Counted from the stretch's first letter, positions 1 through 8,606 are shown. The stretch is DNA of 64,000 nt from Streptomyces radicis (GCF_003626575.1 NZ_RBDY01000001.1:558001-622000), one strand, 5' to 3'. A program made the numbers and translations. Notes: generated by a model not told the origin, from the sequence alone.

Positions 1-172
1 TGGCCACCTCCTCCTTGGGCCCGATGACGGCGGAGGCGATGGCGAACTCGAAGCTCGCCGTGCCGTCGTCGCCCTCCGAGCCGCCGCCGCCCTCGTCGCT
101 TCCGCAGGCGGTGGTGGCCGCGAGGGCCGTCAGCAGGGCCGCGGTGCAGCCGAGTCTGAGAATCTGTTTCAT
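1..172 (-). CDS. Substrate-binding lipoprotein, N-terminus only (runs off the window)
   Basis: The visible 57 residues begin MKQILRLGC and contain a short hydrophobic signal segment ending in a lipobox-like LAATTAC, followed by a Gly/Ser/Asp-rich linker (GSDEGGGGSEGDD). This is the usual start of an actinobacterial ABC-transporter binding lipoprotein. After the linker the mature domain starts as a beta strand (FEFAIASAV). The start ATG overlaps the stop of the upstream SnoaL-like gene (ATGA), so it is the last visible gene of the minus-strand operon that starts at 4187. Its ligand cannot be read from this fragment. That it is a solute-binding protein is inferred from signal type and composition. 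Confidence 0.7.
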   Translation of the reverse strand, partial: MKQILRLGCTAALLTALAATTACGSDEGGGGSEGDDGTASFEFAIASAVIGPKEEVA

Positions 173-591
173 GTTCGACACCTCGTTCGGGGAAGGTCGT
201 TGTAGACGTGCTGTTCGTGGATGAGGCCGTCGCGCAGGACGAACACGTCCGCGTAGCGGATGCCGTCGAAGGGCCGGCCCGCCGGGTCCTCGCTGTGGAG
301 GGTGCCGAGGGAGACGACGGTGACCGCGCCGGTCCCGTCCCCTTCCCCCTCGTCGGCGGTGCCGGTGAACCAGCGGTCGCGGCGCTTGCGCACCCAGCGG
401 TAGGACGCGCGGGCGGCGGCGGCCATGGCGGCGGGGGAGGCGTGGCGTTCGCCGCCGGGGAACACCAGGGTCGCGTCGGGGGCGAGCAGCAGACCGGCCT
501 CGTCGAGGCGGCGCTCCTCGCACAGCCGGAGATAGCGGTCCACCAGGGCGCGTGGATCGGTGGGCGCCTGGCGCCGCGGCCCTGCCGGCAT
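169..591 (-). CDS. SnoaL-like / NTF2-fold protein
   Basis: A 140-residue protein. A helical N-terminus (VDRYLRLCEERRLDEAGLLL) is followed by beta strands with the pattern of the nuclear-transport-factor-2/SnoaL fold (DATLVFPGG, then GTLHSEDPAGRPFDGIRYAD and FVLRDGLIHEQHVYND). Such proteins act as small hydrolases, cyclases or binding subunits, and the family name does not fix a reaction. The ATG at 591 is preferred because it overlaps the previous stop (TGATG), which implies coupling. The gene also overlaps the next one by ATGA. Its place between a methyltransferase/flavoenzyme pair and a binding lipoprotein suggests a catabolic or ligand-sensing role. Confidence 0.75.
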   Translation of the reverse strand: MPAGPRRQAPTDPRALVDRYLRLCEERRLDEAGLLLAPDATLVFPGGERHASPAAMAAAARASYRWVRKRRDRWFTGTADEGEGDGTGAVTVVSLGTLHSEDPAGRPFDGIRYADVFVLRDGLIHEQHVYNDLPRTRCRT

Positions 592-902
592 CAGCCGGGC
601 CGTCCCGCGAGAAGGGCCTCCCACTGGTCGCGCAGCGGGTGTTCGGCGGGACCGGCCTCGGCGAGGATGGCGATCAGGCGGCCGAGCATCGCGTCCCGCT
701 GCCCGTCGAGCACCCGCTGCTCGGCGGCGTCGGGGGCGAACGCGTCCAACTCGCCGCCCTTGAGCGCGCCGTGCCGCACCAGCACCGCCTCGAGGGCGTG
801 CACGCGCTGGGCGGTGACATGCAGGTCGGTGGAGAGCTGGAGGATCAGGTCGAGCAGCTTGCCGATGCGCGGGTCCTGGAAGTAGTCGTGTTCCGCGGTC
901 AT
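591..902 (-). CDS. Small helical protein of unknown function
   Basis: A 103-residue, almost wholly helical protein starting MTAEHDYFQDPRIGK. It has amphipathic heptad-like stretches (LLDLILQLSTDLHVTAQRV, LEAVLVRHGAL) and an acidic middle. No enzyme motif is visible. It begins 2 nt after the methyltransferase stop and ends in a TGATG overlap with the SnoaL-like gene, so it is co-translated and probably made in fixed ratio with its neighbours. A role as a small partner or chaperone subunit of the methyltransferase or flavoenzyme is only a guess. Confidence 0.7.
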   Translation of the reverse strand: MTAEHDYFQDPRIGKLLDLILQLSTDLHVTAQRVHALEAVLVRHGALKGGELDAFAPDAAEQRVLDGQRDAMLGRLIAILAEAGPAEHPLRDQWEALLAGRPG

Positions 903-904
903 GG

Positions 905-2014
905 TCAACGGGCCCCCGTTCCCTCGGCGTTCGGCGCCGGGACGTTCGGCTTGGTCGCGGAGAGCACCGCCCAGGGGAAGTGCCACTCGGTCCGCTCGCC
1001 CCAGCCGTCGGGGCGCACGCCGTCGCGGCGCTCGTCGAAGGGGGTCCACGAGGTGTCGGTCAGGCCCGCCTCATGGCACATCGCGAGGGTGTCGGAGCCG
1101 AACAGGTCGTGGAAGAACGGCTCGTTGTTCCGCTCGGCGTGCTCGATGATGGTCGCGTCGCGGAACGGGTCGCCGGTGGCCTGGAACTCGAGGAAGCGCA
1201 GCGCGCCGCCGGGCCGCAGCAGCCGGGCCGCCTCCGCGAGGGTCTCGCGCATGGCCTCCGCGGGCATCTCGTGGAGCACCATCGTGCCGGTGACCAGGTC
1301 GCACGAGCCGGACTCCAGGCCGGTCGCGCGGCCGTCGGCCTGGCGGTAGGCGATGGCGATGCCCTCGGCCTCGGCCTCCGCGTGCGCCAGGCTCAGCCCG
1401 GGCGCGGCCAGGTCGACACCGATGACCTCGGCGTCGGGGTAGCGGCCCGCGAGCGGCCTGGTGCTCTTGCCGAAGCCGCAGCCGATGTCCACGACCCGGC
1501 GAGCCCCCGGGAGTTCGGGCAGGGCTGTCGAGGTGAACAGCGTGTGGAACTTGTAGCCGTCGTTGTCCCGCAGCATCACGATGCGGGCGCCGAACTCGTA
1601 GACGTAGGCGGACATGGCGTCCGAGTAGAAGCTGCCGGGCTGGATGTGGATGTCGTAGTCCGTGTACCAGGACGGCAGGGGCAGCCCGGGGTCGAGCGTC
1701 AGGCTGCCGCCCGCGCCCTCGGGGGCCGTCTCGAGCTGGGCGGTCAGGGTCTCGCGGCGGCTGAGCACCGCGTCGCCCGCGGCCCGCCAGAGCATCTTCT
1801 GCTGGACCCGCTCCAGGTGGCTGAACCACGGGTAGAGGGAGAGGCCGCGCAGCTGCTCGGTCGCCTCGTCGACGGTGGTGGCCCGCCGCCCCCCGGCGGC
1901 GTGCTCGCGGACCAGGGCGGGGTAGACGGTGGCCGACCACTGCTTGCGCAGGCCGAGGATGTAGTCGGTGCGGGAGCGTTCGTCGAGGGTGAGCTGGTCC
2001 TCGATGTCGATCAT
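905..2014 (-). CDS. SAM-dependent class I methyltransferase
   Basis: A 369-residue protein. The C-terminal two thirds is a Rossmann methyltransferase: motif I VVDIGCGFGKST near residue 175, motif II acid GVDLAAPG, a GTMVLHEM stretch, and RLLRPGGALRFLEF for motif post III. The first ~130 residues form a helical N-terminal domain (SRTDYILGLRKQW...) of unclear role, and SFYSDAMSAYVYEFGARIV links it to the fold. The family methylates small molecules, and the substrate is not evident. It lies 124 nt downstream of the OYE-type reductase and directly before two coupled small genes. A demethylation/remethylation pathway is possible, because relatives of the reductase act on N-methylated compounds, but this is inference. 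Confidence 0.85.
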   Translation of the reverse strand: MIDIEDQLTLDERSRTDYILGLRKQWSATVYPALVREHAAGGRRATTVDEATEQLRGLSLYPWFSHLERVQQKMLWRAAGDAVLSRRETLTAQLETAPEGAGGSLTLDPGLPLPSWYTDYDIHIQPGSFYSDAMSAYVYEFGARIVMLRDNDGYKFHTLFTSTALPELPGARRVVDIGCGFGKSTRPLAGRYPDAEVIGVDLAAPGLSLAHAEAEAEGIAIAYRQADGRATGLESGSCDLVTGTMVLHEMPAEAMRETLAEAARLLRPGGALRFLEFQATGDPFRDATIIEHAERNNEPFFHDLFGSDTLAMCHEAGLTDTSWTPFDERRDGVRPDGWGERTEWHFPWAVLSATKPNVPAPNAEGTGAR

Positions 2015-2138
2015 GACAACTCCTTGGTGCTGATCCTGGTGAGGGACGCGGCGGCGCGCTGCCGCGGCTGCGCGGCGACGCCGTCGGAGGTGACGTGTCG
2101 GGCCCTGCGGGCGGGCGTCTCGTGGTGCTGCGGTCTTC

Positions 2139-4187
2139 TCAGGCCGGTGTGGTGTCCACCGTGGCGGCGAGGGTCCGCGCCGCGGCCACGGTGGAGTCGA
2201 GGAACGTTCCGGCCATGCGCCCCTCGTAGACCGCTTCGAGCGCGGTCCTGGGGGAGTTGGCGTCGCCGACCACGTGCACGGGGGGTGCCCCCCGCACGCC
2301 GTCGAGGGCGCGGTAGAGCCGGTCGTCGGCGGACGGCAGTCCGGCGTCGACCACGGCGGTGACGCCGGTCAGGTCCTCGGTGTCACCGGCGAGGGTGTCG
2401 CGCAGGGTGACCCGGTCCCCTGACGCGTCGACGACGGCGCGCATGAGGTGGACCTTGACGTCGAGTTCGCTCAGCCGCTGGAGCAGGCCGAGCCTGGAGT
2501 AGGTCGTGATGCGGGGGAAGAGACCGGCCAGGGGGGTGACCAGGTGAACGGTGGCGCCGCGGCGGGCGAGCCGCTCGGTGAGCGAGGCCGCGGGCCAGCC
2601 GCCCACGTCGTCCCGCACGAGGACGACCGAGCCGGTCGGCGCGGGCCCTCCCCCCGCCAGTTCGCCCACCGCTTCGGCGAGGTCGAACACCCGGGGCCCG
2701 CCGGGGAGTTCGCGCCGCCGTGGGAGGGATCCCGTGGCCACGAGCACGGCGTCGAAGCCGTCGTGGCGCCCGCCGGGCAGCACGTCGGCCGCGGTGATCC
2801 GTTCGCCCGTCATGACGGTGATCCCGGCCGCGGTGACGTCGCGGACGAGCTCGTCGGTGAGCAGCCCAAGCCGCTCGCGGCCCGGCACGGTGGCGGCCGA
2901 CGCGAGCTGCCCGCCGAGCCGTTCACCCGCCTCGGCCAGGGTGGCCAGGTGCCCGGCCCGGTGCGCGGAGAGCGCCGCCTCGAGACCGGCGGGGCCGCCG
3001 CCGACCACGAGGACCCGGCGCGGGGCGGGGCGGTGGGCGCCGCGGGTCGCCGCCCACTCGCGCTCGGCGCCGACCTCGGGGTTGACCACGCAGGAGATCG
3101 GCAGGTCGGACTCGAGGCGGCCGACGCACCCCTGGTTGCAGGCCAGGCACGAACGGATCTCGTGCGCCCGGCCGTCGAGCGTCTTGCGGACCAGGTGGGG
3201 GTCGGCGATGTGCGGGCGGGCGAGGCCGACCAGGTCGGCGTGCCCTTCCCTGATCAGCTCGGCCGATTCGGCGAGGCTGTCGAGGCGGCACACGGCCAGC
3301 ACCGGAAGCGTGGGGAACTCCCGCTTGAACAGGGCCGCGTGACGGCGGAACGGGGCGTGTCCGAAGCTCATGTCCGCCATCTGCGTCGCCAGCGAGTGGC
3401 TGCCGTGGTAGGCGGAGTGGCTGACGTGCACATAGGCGAGCGCGTGGTCGGCGCGCAGCGCGGCGACGATCGCCAGGACGTCGTCGGGGCCGAGCCCGCC
3501 AGGCACGAACTCGTCGGCGCTGACCCGGATGCCGAGCGGCAGCGCGGGGGCGCCACGGGTGACCGCGGCGAGCACCTCGCGGGCGAGGCGGAGCCGGTTC
3601 TCCGGGGTGCCGCCGTAGCGGTCGGCGCGCCGGTTGGTGAACGGCGAGAGAAACTGCTGGATCAGATGCCCGTGCCCGAGGTGGACCTCGATGCCGTCGA
3701 AGCCCGCCTCGGCCATGCGGCGGGCCGCGGCGCCGAACGCGTCGACGATGACCGCGATGTCGCTCGGGCCCATGACATGGGGCACGGCGGCGCCCGATGA
3801 CCATGGGACCTCGGTCGGCGCCCAGGCGGCGGTGCGTGTGGCGTCACCGTTGGCCTGCCGCCCCGCGTGCATCAACTGAGCGAAGACGCGGGCCCCTTGG
3901 GCGTGCACGGCCTCGGTCACCGCGGCATAGGCGGGGACGCAGCCGTCGTCGAAGCAGCCGAGGCTGATGTGCCGCCCCGCGCTGGTCGGGTGCACCCTGA
4001 CGGCCTCGGTGACGATCAACCCGACGCCGCCCCGCGCGCGTTCGGCGTGGTAGTCGACATGGCGCCGGGTGGGCCGGTTGGCATGGCCGAAATTGGTGGT
4101 GTGGGCGGGCACGACGACCCGGTTGCGCAGCTCGACCCCGGACAGGGAGAACGGCGTGAAAAGGCCAGATATATCCGTGCCTTCCAT
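2139..4187 (-). CDS. Old yellow enzyme-family oxidoreductase with [4Fe-4S] and FAD/NAD(P) domains (FadH/TMADH-like)
   Basis: A 682-residue, three-part flavoenzyme of the 2,4-dienoyl-CoA reductase/trimethylamine dehydrogenase family. Residues 1-340 are an FMN TIM barrel (LFTPFSLSGVELRNR, GFDGIEVHLGHGHLIQQFL, NRRADRYGG). A Cys-x2-Cys-x3-Cys-x11-Cys cluster at residues 347, 350, 354 and 366 should ligate a 4Fe-4S centre. Residues ~410-680 are a Rossmann domain with VLVVGGGPAGLEAA. Known relatives reduce dienoyl-CoA or oxidatively demethylate amines. The substrate here is unknown. ATG 4187 is chosen for the GAGGAGG ribosome site 6 nt upstream and because the family N-terminus starts just after it. 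It is the first gene of an operon with the methyltransferase, two small proteins and a binding lipoprotein. Confidence 0.88.
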   Translation of the reverse strand: MEGTDISGLFTPFSLSGVELRNRVVVPAHTTNFGHANRPTRRHVDYHAERARGGVGLIVTEAVRVHPTSAGRHISLGCFDDGCVPAYAAVTEAVHAQGARVFAQLMHAGRQANGDATRTAAWAPTEVPWSSGAAVPHVMGPSDIAVIVDAFGAAARRMAEAGFDGIEVHLGHGHLIQQFLSPFTNRRADRYGGTPENRLRLAREVLAAVTRGAPALPLGIRVSADEFVPGGLGPDDVLAIVAALRADHALAYVHVSHSAYHGSHSLATQMADMSFGHAPFRRHAALFKREFPTLPVLAVCRLDSLAESAELIREGHADLVGLARPHIADPHLVRKTLDGRAHEIRSCLACNQGCVGRLESDLPISCVVNPEVGAEREWAATRGAHRPAPRRVLVVGGGPAGLEAALSAHRAGHLATLAEAGERLGGQLASAATVPGRERLGLLTDELVRDVTAAGITVMTGERITAADVLPGGRHDGFDAVLVATGSLPRRRELPGGPRVFDLAEAVGELAGGGPAPTGSVVLVRDDVGGWPAASLTERLARRGATVHLVTPLAGLFPRITTYSRLGLLQRLSELDVKVHLMRAVVDASGDRVTLRDTLAGDTEDLTGVTAVVDAGLPSADDRLYRALDGVRGAPPVHVVGDANSPRTALEAVYEGRMAGTFLDSTVAAARTLAATVDTTPA

Positions 4188-4228
4188 CGCGCCTCCTCGT
4201 TCGGTGCGCCCGTCGACCCCGTCACGAT

Positions 4229-4267
4229 TGTTCCGGTGAGCGATACGGCGTTCGTGTTGTCGGAACA
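4229..4267. promoter_or_regulatory. Inverted repeat upstream of the OYE operon
   Basis: TGTTCCG at 4229-4235 is matched by CGGAACA at 4261-4267, with 25 nt between the arms. It sits 42-80 nt upstream of the operon start in the expected promoter zone, so a repressor or activator site is plausible. No regulator gene adjoins. Confidence 0.35.
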
Positions 4268-4439
4268 GTAGGGAGCGTTGTGGCGCCCGGTCAATGGGTT
4301 GCGCCAAAGAATCTGGCCACCGATCCGTGGCCGTTCGCCGGGTTGTAGGCAATCCCGTCGGGGCACTGCCGCGGCGCGCGCCGGGGGCGCGCCGCCGACG
4401 CGGGCACGCGGATGACGTGCCCGTTTCCCCGGGGTGTCG

Positions 4440-4461
4440 CGCCCGCTTCCCGTCGCGGGCG
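4440..4461. terminator. GC hairpin downstream of the PadR/HAAS operon
   Basis: CGCCCGC and GCGGGCG form a 7-bp stem with an 8-nt loop, 39 nt beyond the HAAS gene stop. There is no T tract, as is common in actinobacteria. The rest of the 4188-4499 gap holds the OYE promoter region and further GC-rich inverted repeats (around 4373-4395), but no convincing gene. Confidence 0.4.
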
Positions 4462-4499
4462 GTGAAAAGGCGGGCCCTGCCGCGGCGTCGGGCCAGGCG

Positions 4500-5171
4500 T
4501 CAGGTGACCGGCAGGCGGGCGCAGTGGCGGCAGGCGCGGGCCGAGGCCGCCACCGCGGCGTGCGAGGCGGCGGCGAGCGCGCCCGCGCACACCAACAGCG
4601 GCCAGTCGGTGGCCAGGGCGGCGGCGGTGACGAGCGCGAGCGCCGCGCCTGCCATGGCGCCGCTCGCGGTGGTCCCGGCCCAGGCGACCACGAGGGGCAG
4701 CCCGCGCGGGGTGGGCAGCCGCCGCGCGAGGGTGCCGGTGGCGGCGAGCGCCACGGCGGCGAACAGCGCGGCGAAGGTCGCGACCCCGGCCAGGTGGACG
4801 GCCACCAGCTGGGCCGTGCGCGGCAGCTGCCAGGCCTGGCCCTGGTCGATGCTCCCCGCCAGGTACCAGCAGGCCACCAGGAACGGCGAGGTGAGGGCGA
4901 CGGTCCGCGCGGTGTGCCGCGCCTGGGCGATGGTCAACTCCCGCTGACAGCTGGGGACAAGATCGTCGACCGTCCCGAACTCCCGCACCGCGAGGCGGGC
5001 GGCGCGCTGCCGGGGCACGCCGTCGGCGGCGTGCGCCGCGGCCGTGTCCATGAGGCCGTCGCGGATCTCGCCGATCAGCCGGGACTTGGCCCTCGCGGGC
5101 CCGTGCAGGGCGGCCGACAGGGCCGCCACATGCTCATCGATCACATCGGCGCGCGGGCCCGCGGCGCTCAT
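4500..5171 (-). CDS. HAAS-domain membrane protein (permease-prefix type)
   Basis: A 223-residue protein. Residues 1-90 are a helical cytoplasmic domain (IDEHVAALSAALHGPARAK, AARLAVREFGTVDDLVPSCQREL) typical of HAAS/permease-prefix modules paired with PadR repressors. About four hydrophobic segments follow (FLVACWYLAGSI, VATFAALFAAVALAATG, LPLVVAWAGTTASGAMAG, ALVTAAALATDW). The start codon overlaps the padR stop (ATGA), so the pair is coupled. PadR/HAAS pairs usually sense cell-envelope stress or control a transporter; here no transporter follows on the same strand. The three Cys residues near the C-terminus are unusual but unexplained. Confidence 0.8.
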   Translation of the reverse strand: MSAAGPRADVIDEHVAALSAALHGPARAKSRLIGEIRDGLMDTAAAHAADGVPRQRAARLAVREFGTVDDLVPSCQRELTIAQARHTARTVALTSPFLVACWYLAGSIDQGQAWQLPRTAQLVAVHLAGVATFAALFAAVALAATGTLARRLPTPRGLPLVVAWAGTTASGAMAGAALALVTAAALATDWPLLVCAGALAAASHAAVAASARACRHCARLPVT

Positions 5172-5524
5172 GGAGCCAGCCCTGGCGGCGGAACGGCGGG
5201 GTTGACGGCGGGGTTGAGGACCGAGCCGATCGCCGCGGTGAACTCGCTCCACGCCGTCCGCTCACCGGCGAGCGTGTGCCGCCCCGCGTCGGTCAACGCG
5301 TAGCAGCGCCGCCGCCGTTCGCCGACGGACTGCCAGCTGCTGCTCAGCAGCCCGAGCCGCTCGAGGCGGTTGAGCGCGGGATAGATCGTGCCCGTGCGCA
5401 GCTCGAGAACGCCGCCGCTGCGGCGTTGCACCGCGGCGATGATCGCGTAGCCGTGCAGCGGCCCCTCCTCGAGCACGGCGAGCAGCAACCCGTCCAGGTG
5501 CCCGCGCACCACGTCCGCCTTCAT
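5168..5524 (-). CDS. PadR-family transcriptional repressor
   Basis: A 118-residue protein with the PadR winged helix: MKADVVRGHLDGLLLAVLEE, GPLHGYAI, LRTGTIYPALNRLERLGLL and RRRCYALTDAG, then a short C-terminal dimerisation helix. ATG 5524 gives the exact family N-terminus. It overlaps the HAAS gene by 4 nt and is divergent from a small membrane protein at 5624. The AT-rich repeats in the shared 99-nt region are probably its operator. Repression is expected to cover its own operon and perhaps the divergent gene. Confidence 0.9.
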   Translation of the reverse strand: MKADVVRGHLDGLLLAVLEEGPLHGYAIIAAVQRRSGGVLELRTGTIYPALNRLERLGLLSSSWQSVGERRRRCYALTDAGRHTLAGERTAWSEFTAAIGSVLNPAVNPAVPPPGLAP

Positions 5525-5550
5525 GGGAGGCAGCCTACCTCCTGTATGAG

Positions 5551-5572
5551 TAGGCAGTGTATATATAGGCAG
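5551..5572. promoter_or_regulatory. Direct repeat in the padR promoter
   Basis: TAGGCAG occurs at 5551-5557 and 5566-5572, separated by the only TGTATATA-rich stretch in this part of the window. A related inverted element (CAGCCTA, GGAGG...CCTCC) lies just downstream in the padR leader. This is a candidate PadR operator overlapping an AT-rich -10 region. Confidence 0.4.
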
Positions 5573-5623
5573 CCAATGCATCCGTTGTCCCGACCGAACC
5601 GAACCGCACCGAAGGAACTCCCG

Positions 5624-6112
5624 GTGACCAAGCTGCTGTTGTCCCTGCATGTCCTCGCGGCGATCCTGGCGGTGGGATCGATCACCGTGGCCGCCTCGAT
5701 GTTTCCGCGCCACGCGCTGCGGGCGCTCGACGGCGGGGAGCGGGAGGGCGGCCAGGACGAAGGACAGGGGACCGGCGTCGCCGCGCTCCTGCACCGGATA
5801 TGCCGCGGCTACGCCGTCGCGGGCGTCACCGTGCCGGTGTTCGGGGTGGCCACGGGCGCCGCGCTCGGCGTCCTGACCGACGCCTGGCTGATCGCGTCGC
5901 TCGTGCTGACCGCCGCGGCCGCGGCCCTCCTCGCGCTGGCCATCCTGCCCGGCCAACGCCGCCTGCTCGCCCTCGCCGGGCACGCGCCCGACCCGGCCGC
6001 GGCGCGCCCCATGGCGGCCCGGCTGACCATGCTCACCGGCGTCTTCAACGTCCTCTGGGCGATCGTCGTCGTCCTGATGATCGTCCGCCCCGGCTCCACC
6101 ACGGGCGCATGA
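5624..6112 (+). CDS. Small integral membrane protein (about four transmembrane helices)
   Basis: A 162-residue protein starting at GTG 5624, with AAGGAA 8 nt upstream. Hydrophobic helices are LLLSLHVLAAILAVGSITVA, VAGVTVPVFGVATGAALGVL, ASLVLTAAAAALLALAIL and the C-terminal LTMLTGVFNVLWAIVVVLMI. A charged, Gly/Glu/Asp-rich loop lies between helices 1 and 2. It resembles the small four-helix membrane proteins often placed next to PadR regulators. No transport or catalytic motif is visible. It is divergent from padR, from which it may be controlled. Confidence 0.75.
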   Translation: MTKLLLSLHVLAAILAVGSITVAASMFPRHALRALDGGEREGGQDEGQGTGVAALLHRICRGYAVAGVTVPVFGVATGAALGVLTDAWLIASLVLTAAAAALLALAILPGQRRLLALAGHAPDPAAARPMAARLTMLTGVFNVLWAIVVVLMIVRPGSTTGA

Positions 6113-6155
6113 GCGCGCGGCGGACCCCGCGCCCCGCACCAGGAAGGCCGCCCCG

Positions 6156-6392
6156 ATGGATCCGATGAATCCGATGGACAGCGCCCACCGCGAACTCCCC
6201 TCCCCCGCCCTGCGGCGCCCGCACGACGCGATCGTCGGCCGGGCCCCGGCCAAGCCGCACAAGGCCCCGCCGTTCACCGTGCCATGGCGGGCCGGTCCGG
6301 CAGGCGACGGGGGAAGTCCGGCCCCACCGGGGGCAGTTGATGCCCCACCCGCCCTCGTGGAACGACCACGAGGGCTACCGGCCGAGGCGTGA
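6156..6392 (+). CDS. Doubtful 78-codon reading frame
   Basis: It begins MDPMNPMD with AGGAAGG 9 nt upstream, so translation is possible. The first 45 codons keep the GC-rich third positions typical of genes here. The second half loses this bias and runs through the terminator-like hairpin at 6351-6375. No family is recognised. Apart from this frame and the hairpin, the 6113-6421 gap holds nothing I can identify. Confidence 0.2.
   Translation: MDPMNPMDSAHRELPSPALRRPHDAIVGRAPAKPHKAPPFTVPWRAGPAGDGGSPAPPGAVDAPPALVERPRGLPAEA
6351..6375. terminator. Perfect 10-bp hairpin between convergent genes
   Basis: GCCCTCGTGG, a 5-nt loop (AACGA) and CCACGAGGGC form a perfect stem. It lies between the plus-strand membrane gene (ending 6112) and the minus-strand SARP gene (ending 6422), and could end both transcripts. 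Confidence 0.6.
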
Positions 6393-6421
6393 GCGCGGCT
6401 CGCCCCGCGGGGGTCTCGGCA

Positions 6422-8458
6422 TCAGGGCCGCTTCAGGGCCGCGGCCAGCGCGTCGAGGTGGGTGGACACCGGGCCCAGGGTGAGCAGGCCGCTCTGGGCG
6501 CCGCCCCACTCGGCCGCGGCGGGCTCGAGGTGGGTGAACGCCCGCCGCATCGTCCGGCGTTCGCCCACCCGCAGCGCGGCCCTGGCCAGCAGGCACCACA
6601 GCGCCTCGAAGAGCAGGTCGCGCGGCGGCGAGGCGATGTCCCGCAGCGCGGCGCGGGCCTCCTCCCGAGCCTCCTCGCGATCGCCCAGGTACGCGAGCAG
6701 GACGGGGCGCGCCCAGGGCTCGTAGGGGCCCCAGTCGGTCGCCCCTTCCCGGCGGTCGACGAGGTCGATGAGGCCCACGAGGTCGGCGCGGTCGTGGCGG
6801 ACGTACAGGCACAGGCGCGCCAGCGGCGGCAGGCCGCGTTCGAGCCCCGGCATGCCCGCCCCCTCCAGGAGGGCGGCGGCCTCCTCGTACGCGGCCTCGG
6901 CGTCGCCGAGCGGCCGGGTCAGGGAGACGCGCAGCGCGCGGTACCACGTGGTGAAGACGGACACCAGCGGCAGCTCGTGCCGCCCGGCCAGCTCGTCCGC
7001 GGCCGCCGCCTGCCGGTCGGCGCCTGCGAAGTCGCCGACGGCGCAACGGGACTGGAGCCGGACGAGGTGGCCGAGGACCTGGTGGGTGACGAGGTTGGTC
7101 GGCGTGGCCAGGGAGACGAGCTCGGCGCCGATCGCGTCGCGCTCGGGCGCGAGACCCGCGCTGGCGAAGGTCTGCATGTAGACGCCGTTGAGGGCGAACG
7201 CCAGCAGGGCCGCGTCGTTGAGGCGCCTGGCGATCCGCTCGGCCTGGCGGGCCGCCTGGAGCGGGCGGGCGTCGCCCCCGGCTCCCGGCTCGGTGGGCAG
7301 CGCCCCACGGGATTCGACGGCGATGGTCGCGAGCAGCCGGGCGCGCGCGGCGTCGTGCCGCTCGGCGGGCAGCAGCCGCAGCGTCCGCTCGGCCACGTCG
7401 ACCAGCCGACGGGCCTCGGCGGGCTCGTCGGAGCGGGTCCAGTTCGCGGGCACGTCGTAGAGGCCGATGACGCGGGCGGTCAGCTCGGGGTCGCCCAGCC
7501 GGTCCGCCGCCGCCACGGCCGCCGCGCGATGGCGGCGGGCCGCCGTCAGCCCGCCGCCCCCGGTGACCGCGAGGTCACGCATGAGGGCGGCCGTGGACTC
7601 GAGCCGCGTCCTGGCGTGCGAGGGAACGGCGTTCTCGTACGCCGCCGTCGCCAGCGCCCACACCTGCGAGGCCGCGCCGCCGGGCCCCGGGTCGAGGTGG
7701 TCGGCCTGGCGCAGGATGTCGGCCTCGAGGCGGCGCAGCGCCGGGCCAGGGTCGATGCCAAGCTGCTCGCCCAGCGTGCGCCTGGCCCCGCGGAGCACCG
7801 CGAGCGCGTCGGCCTGCCGCCCCGAGCGGTAGAGGGCGAGCGCGAGAAGGTGCCAGCCGCCCTCGCGCCACGGGTGTTCGGCGACGTACCCGTCGAGGTC
7901 CGCCGCGGCCTCGTCGGCGGCGCCCACCGCGATCCGCGCCTCGGCGAGGCGTTCCACGGCGCGCAGCCGCAGCTCGGCGAGGCGCGCGCACTCGGCGCGG
8001 GCCCATGGCTCGTCCGCGAAGTCGGCGTACGCGGGGCCGCGCCAGGAATCAAGGGCGTCGGCCAGCCGCTCCACGAGCCGCGGGGGAGTGAGCGCCGGGG
8101 CGGAGCGCACCGCGTCGTCGAAGCGCCAGGCGTCCACCCGGTCGGGCGCGGGGCGCAGGGCGTAGCCGGGGCCCTCGGTGACCAGGAGCCGGGAGGGCGC
8201 GCGGGGCGGCCGGTCGGGCTCGATGGCGCGGCGCAGACCGGCGACGAACGTGCGGATCGCGCCGACCGCGTCCGCCGGCGGCTCGGGCCACAGGTCCCGC
8301 ACCAGCCGTGCGACGGGAACGACGCGGCGGCGGGCCACGAGGAGCCGGGCCAGCACGGCGCGGTGCCGTGGCCCCTTCAGGGGGAGAGGCTCGCCGGTCG
8401 GGCCCCAGGCGATCACCGGGCCGAGGACCCCGAAGTCCACGTCCACGTCCGCGCCCAC
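6422..8458 (-). CDS. SARP/AfsR-type regulator (OmpR-like DNA-binding + BTAD + TPR-like C-terminus)
   Basis: A 678-residue protein. Residues 5-95 are an OmpR/PhoB winged helix (DFGVLGPVIAWGPTG, GPRHRAVLARLLVARRR, GAIRTFVAGLRRAI). Residues 100-250 are a bacterial transcriptional activation domain (DALDSWRGPAYADF, GWHLLALALYRSGRQADAL, LRGARRTLGEQLGIDPGPAL). Residues 270-678 are TPR-like helical repeats without a Walker A ATPase motif. It is therefore a large SARP lacking the NB-ARC module of AfsR. Such proteins activate antibiotic or stress genes, and no biosynthetic cluster adjoins. It is divergent from the hydrolase at 8607, a possible target. Confidence 0.88.
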   Translation of the reverse strand: MGADVDVDFGVLGPVIAWGPTGEPLPLKGPRHRAVLARLLVARRRVVPVARLVRDLWPEPPADAVGAIRTFVAGLRRAIEPDRPPRAPSRLLVTEGPGYALRPAPDRVDAWRFDDAVRSAPALTPPRLVERLADALDSWRGPAYADFADEPWARAECARLAELRLRAVERLAEARIAVGAADEAAADLDGYVAEHPWREGGWHLLALALYRSGRQADALAVLRGARRTLGEQLGIDPGPALRRLEADILRQADHLDPGPGGAASQVWALATAAYENAVPSHARTRLESTAALMRDLAVTGGGGLTAARRHRAAAVAAADRLGDPELTARVIGLYDVPANWTRSDEPAEARRLVDVAERTLRLLPAERHDAARARLLATIAVESRGALPTEPGAGGDARPLQAARQAERIARRLNDAALLAFALNGVYMQTFASAGLAPERDAIGAELVSLATPTNLVTHQVLGHLVRLQSRCAVGDFAGADRQAAAADELAGRHELPLVSVFTTWYRALRVSLTRPLGDAEAAYEEAAALLEGAGMPGLERGLPPLARLCLYVRHDRADLVGLIDLVDRREGATDWGPYEPWARPVLLAYLGDREEAREEARAALRDIASPPRDLLFEALWCLLARAALRVGERRTMRRAFTHLEPAAAEWGGAQSGLLTLGPVSTHLDALAAALKRP

Positions 8459-8606
8459 CGCACCGCCCGTCCTTTCCCCCCGCCCGCGCCGCCCGTTCCC
8501 CGGCCCGGGCTCAAGCTATCGCGCGCTCATCGGTTGCTCATCCCGGGCGCCGAGCCTGGGGGCGTCCACGCACGACACGAACGACGGCATCGAAACGAGC
8601 ATCGAC

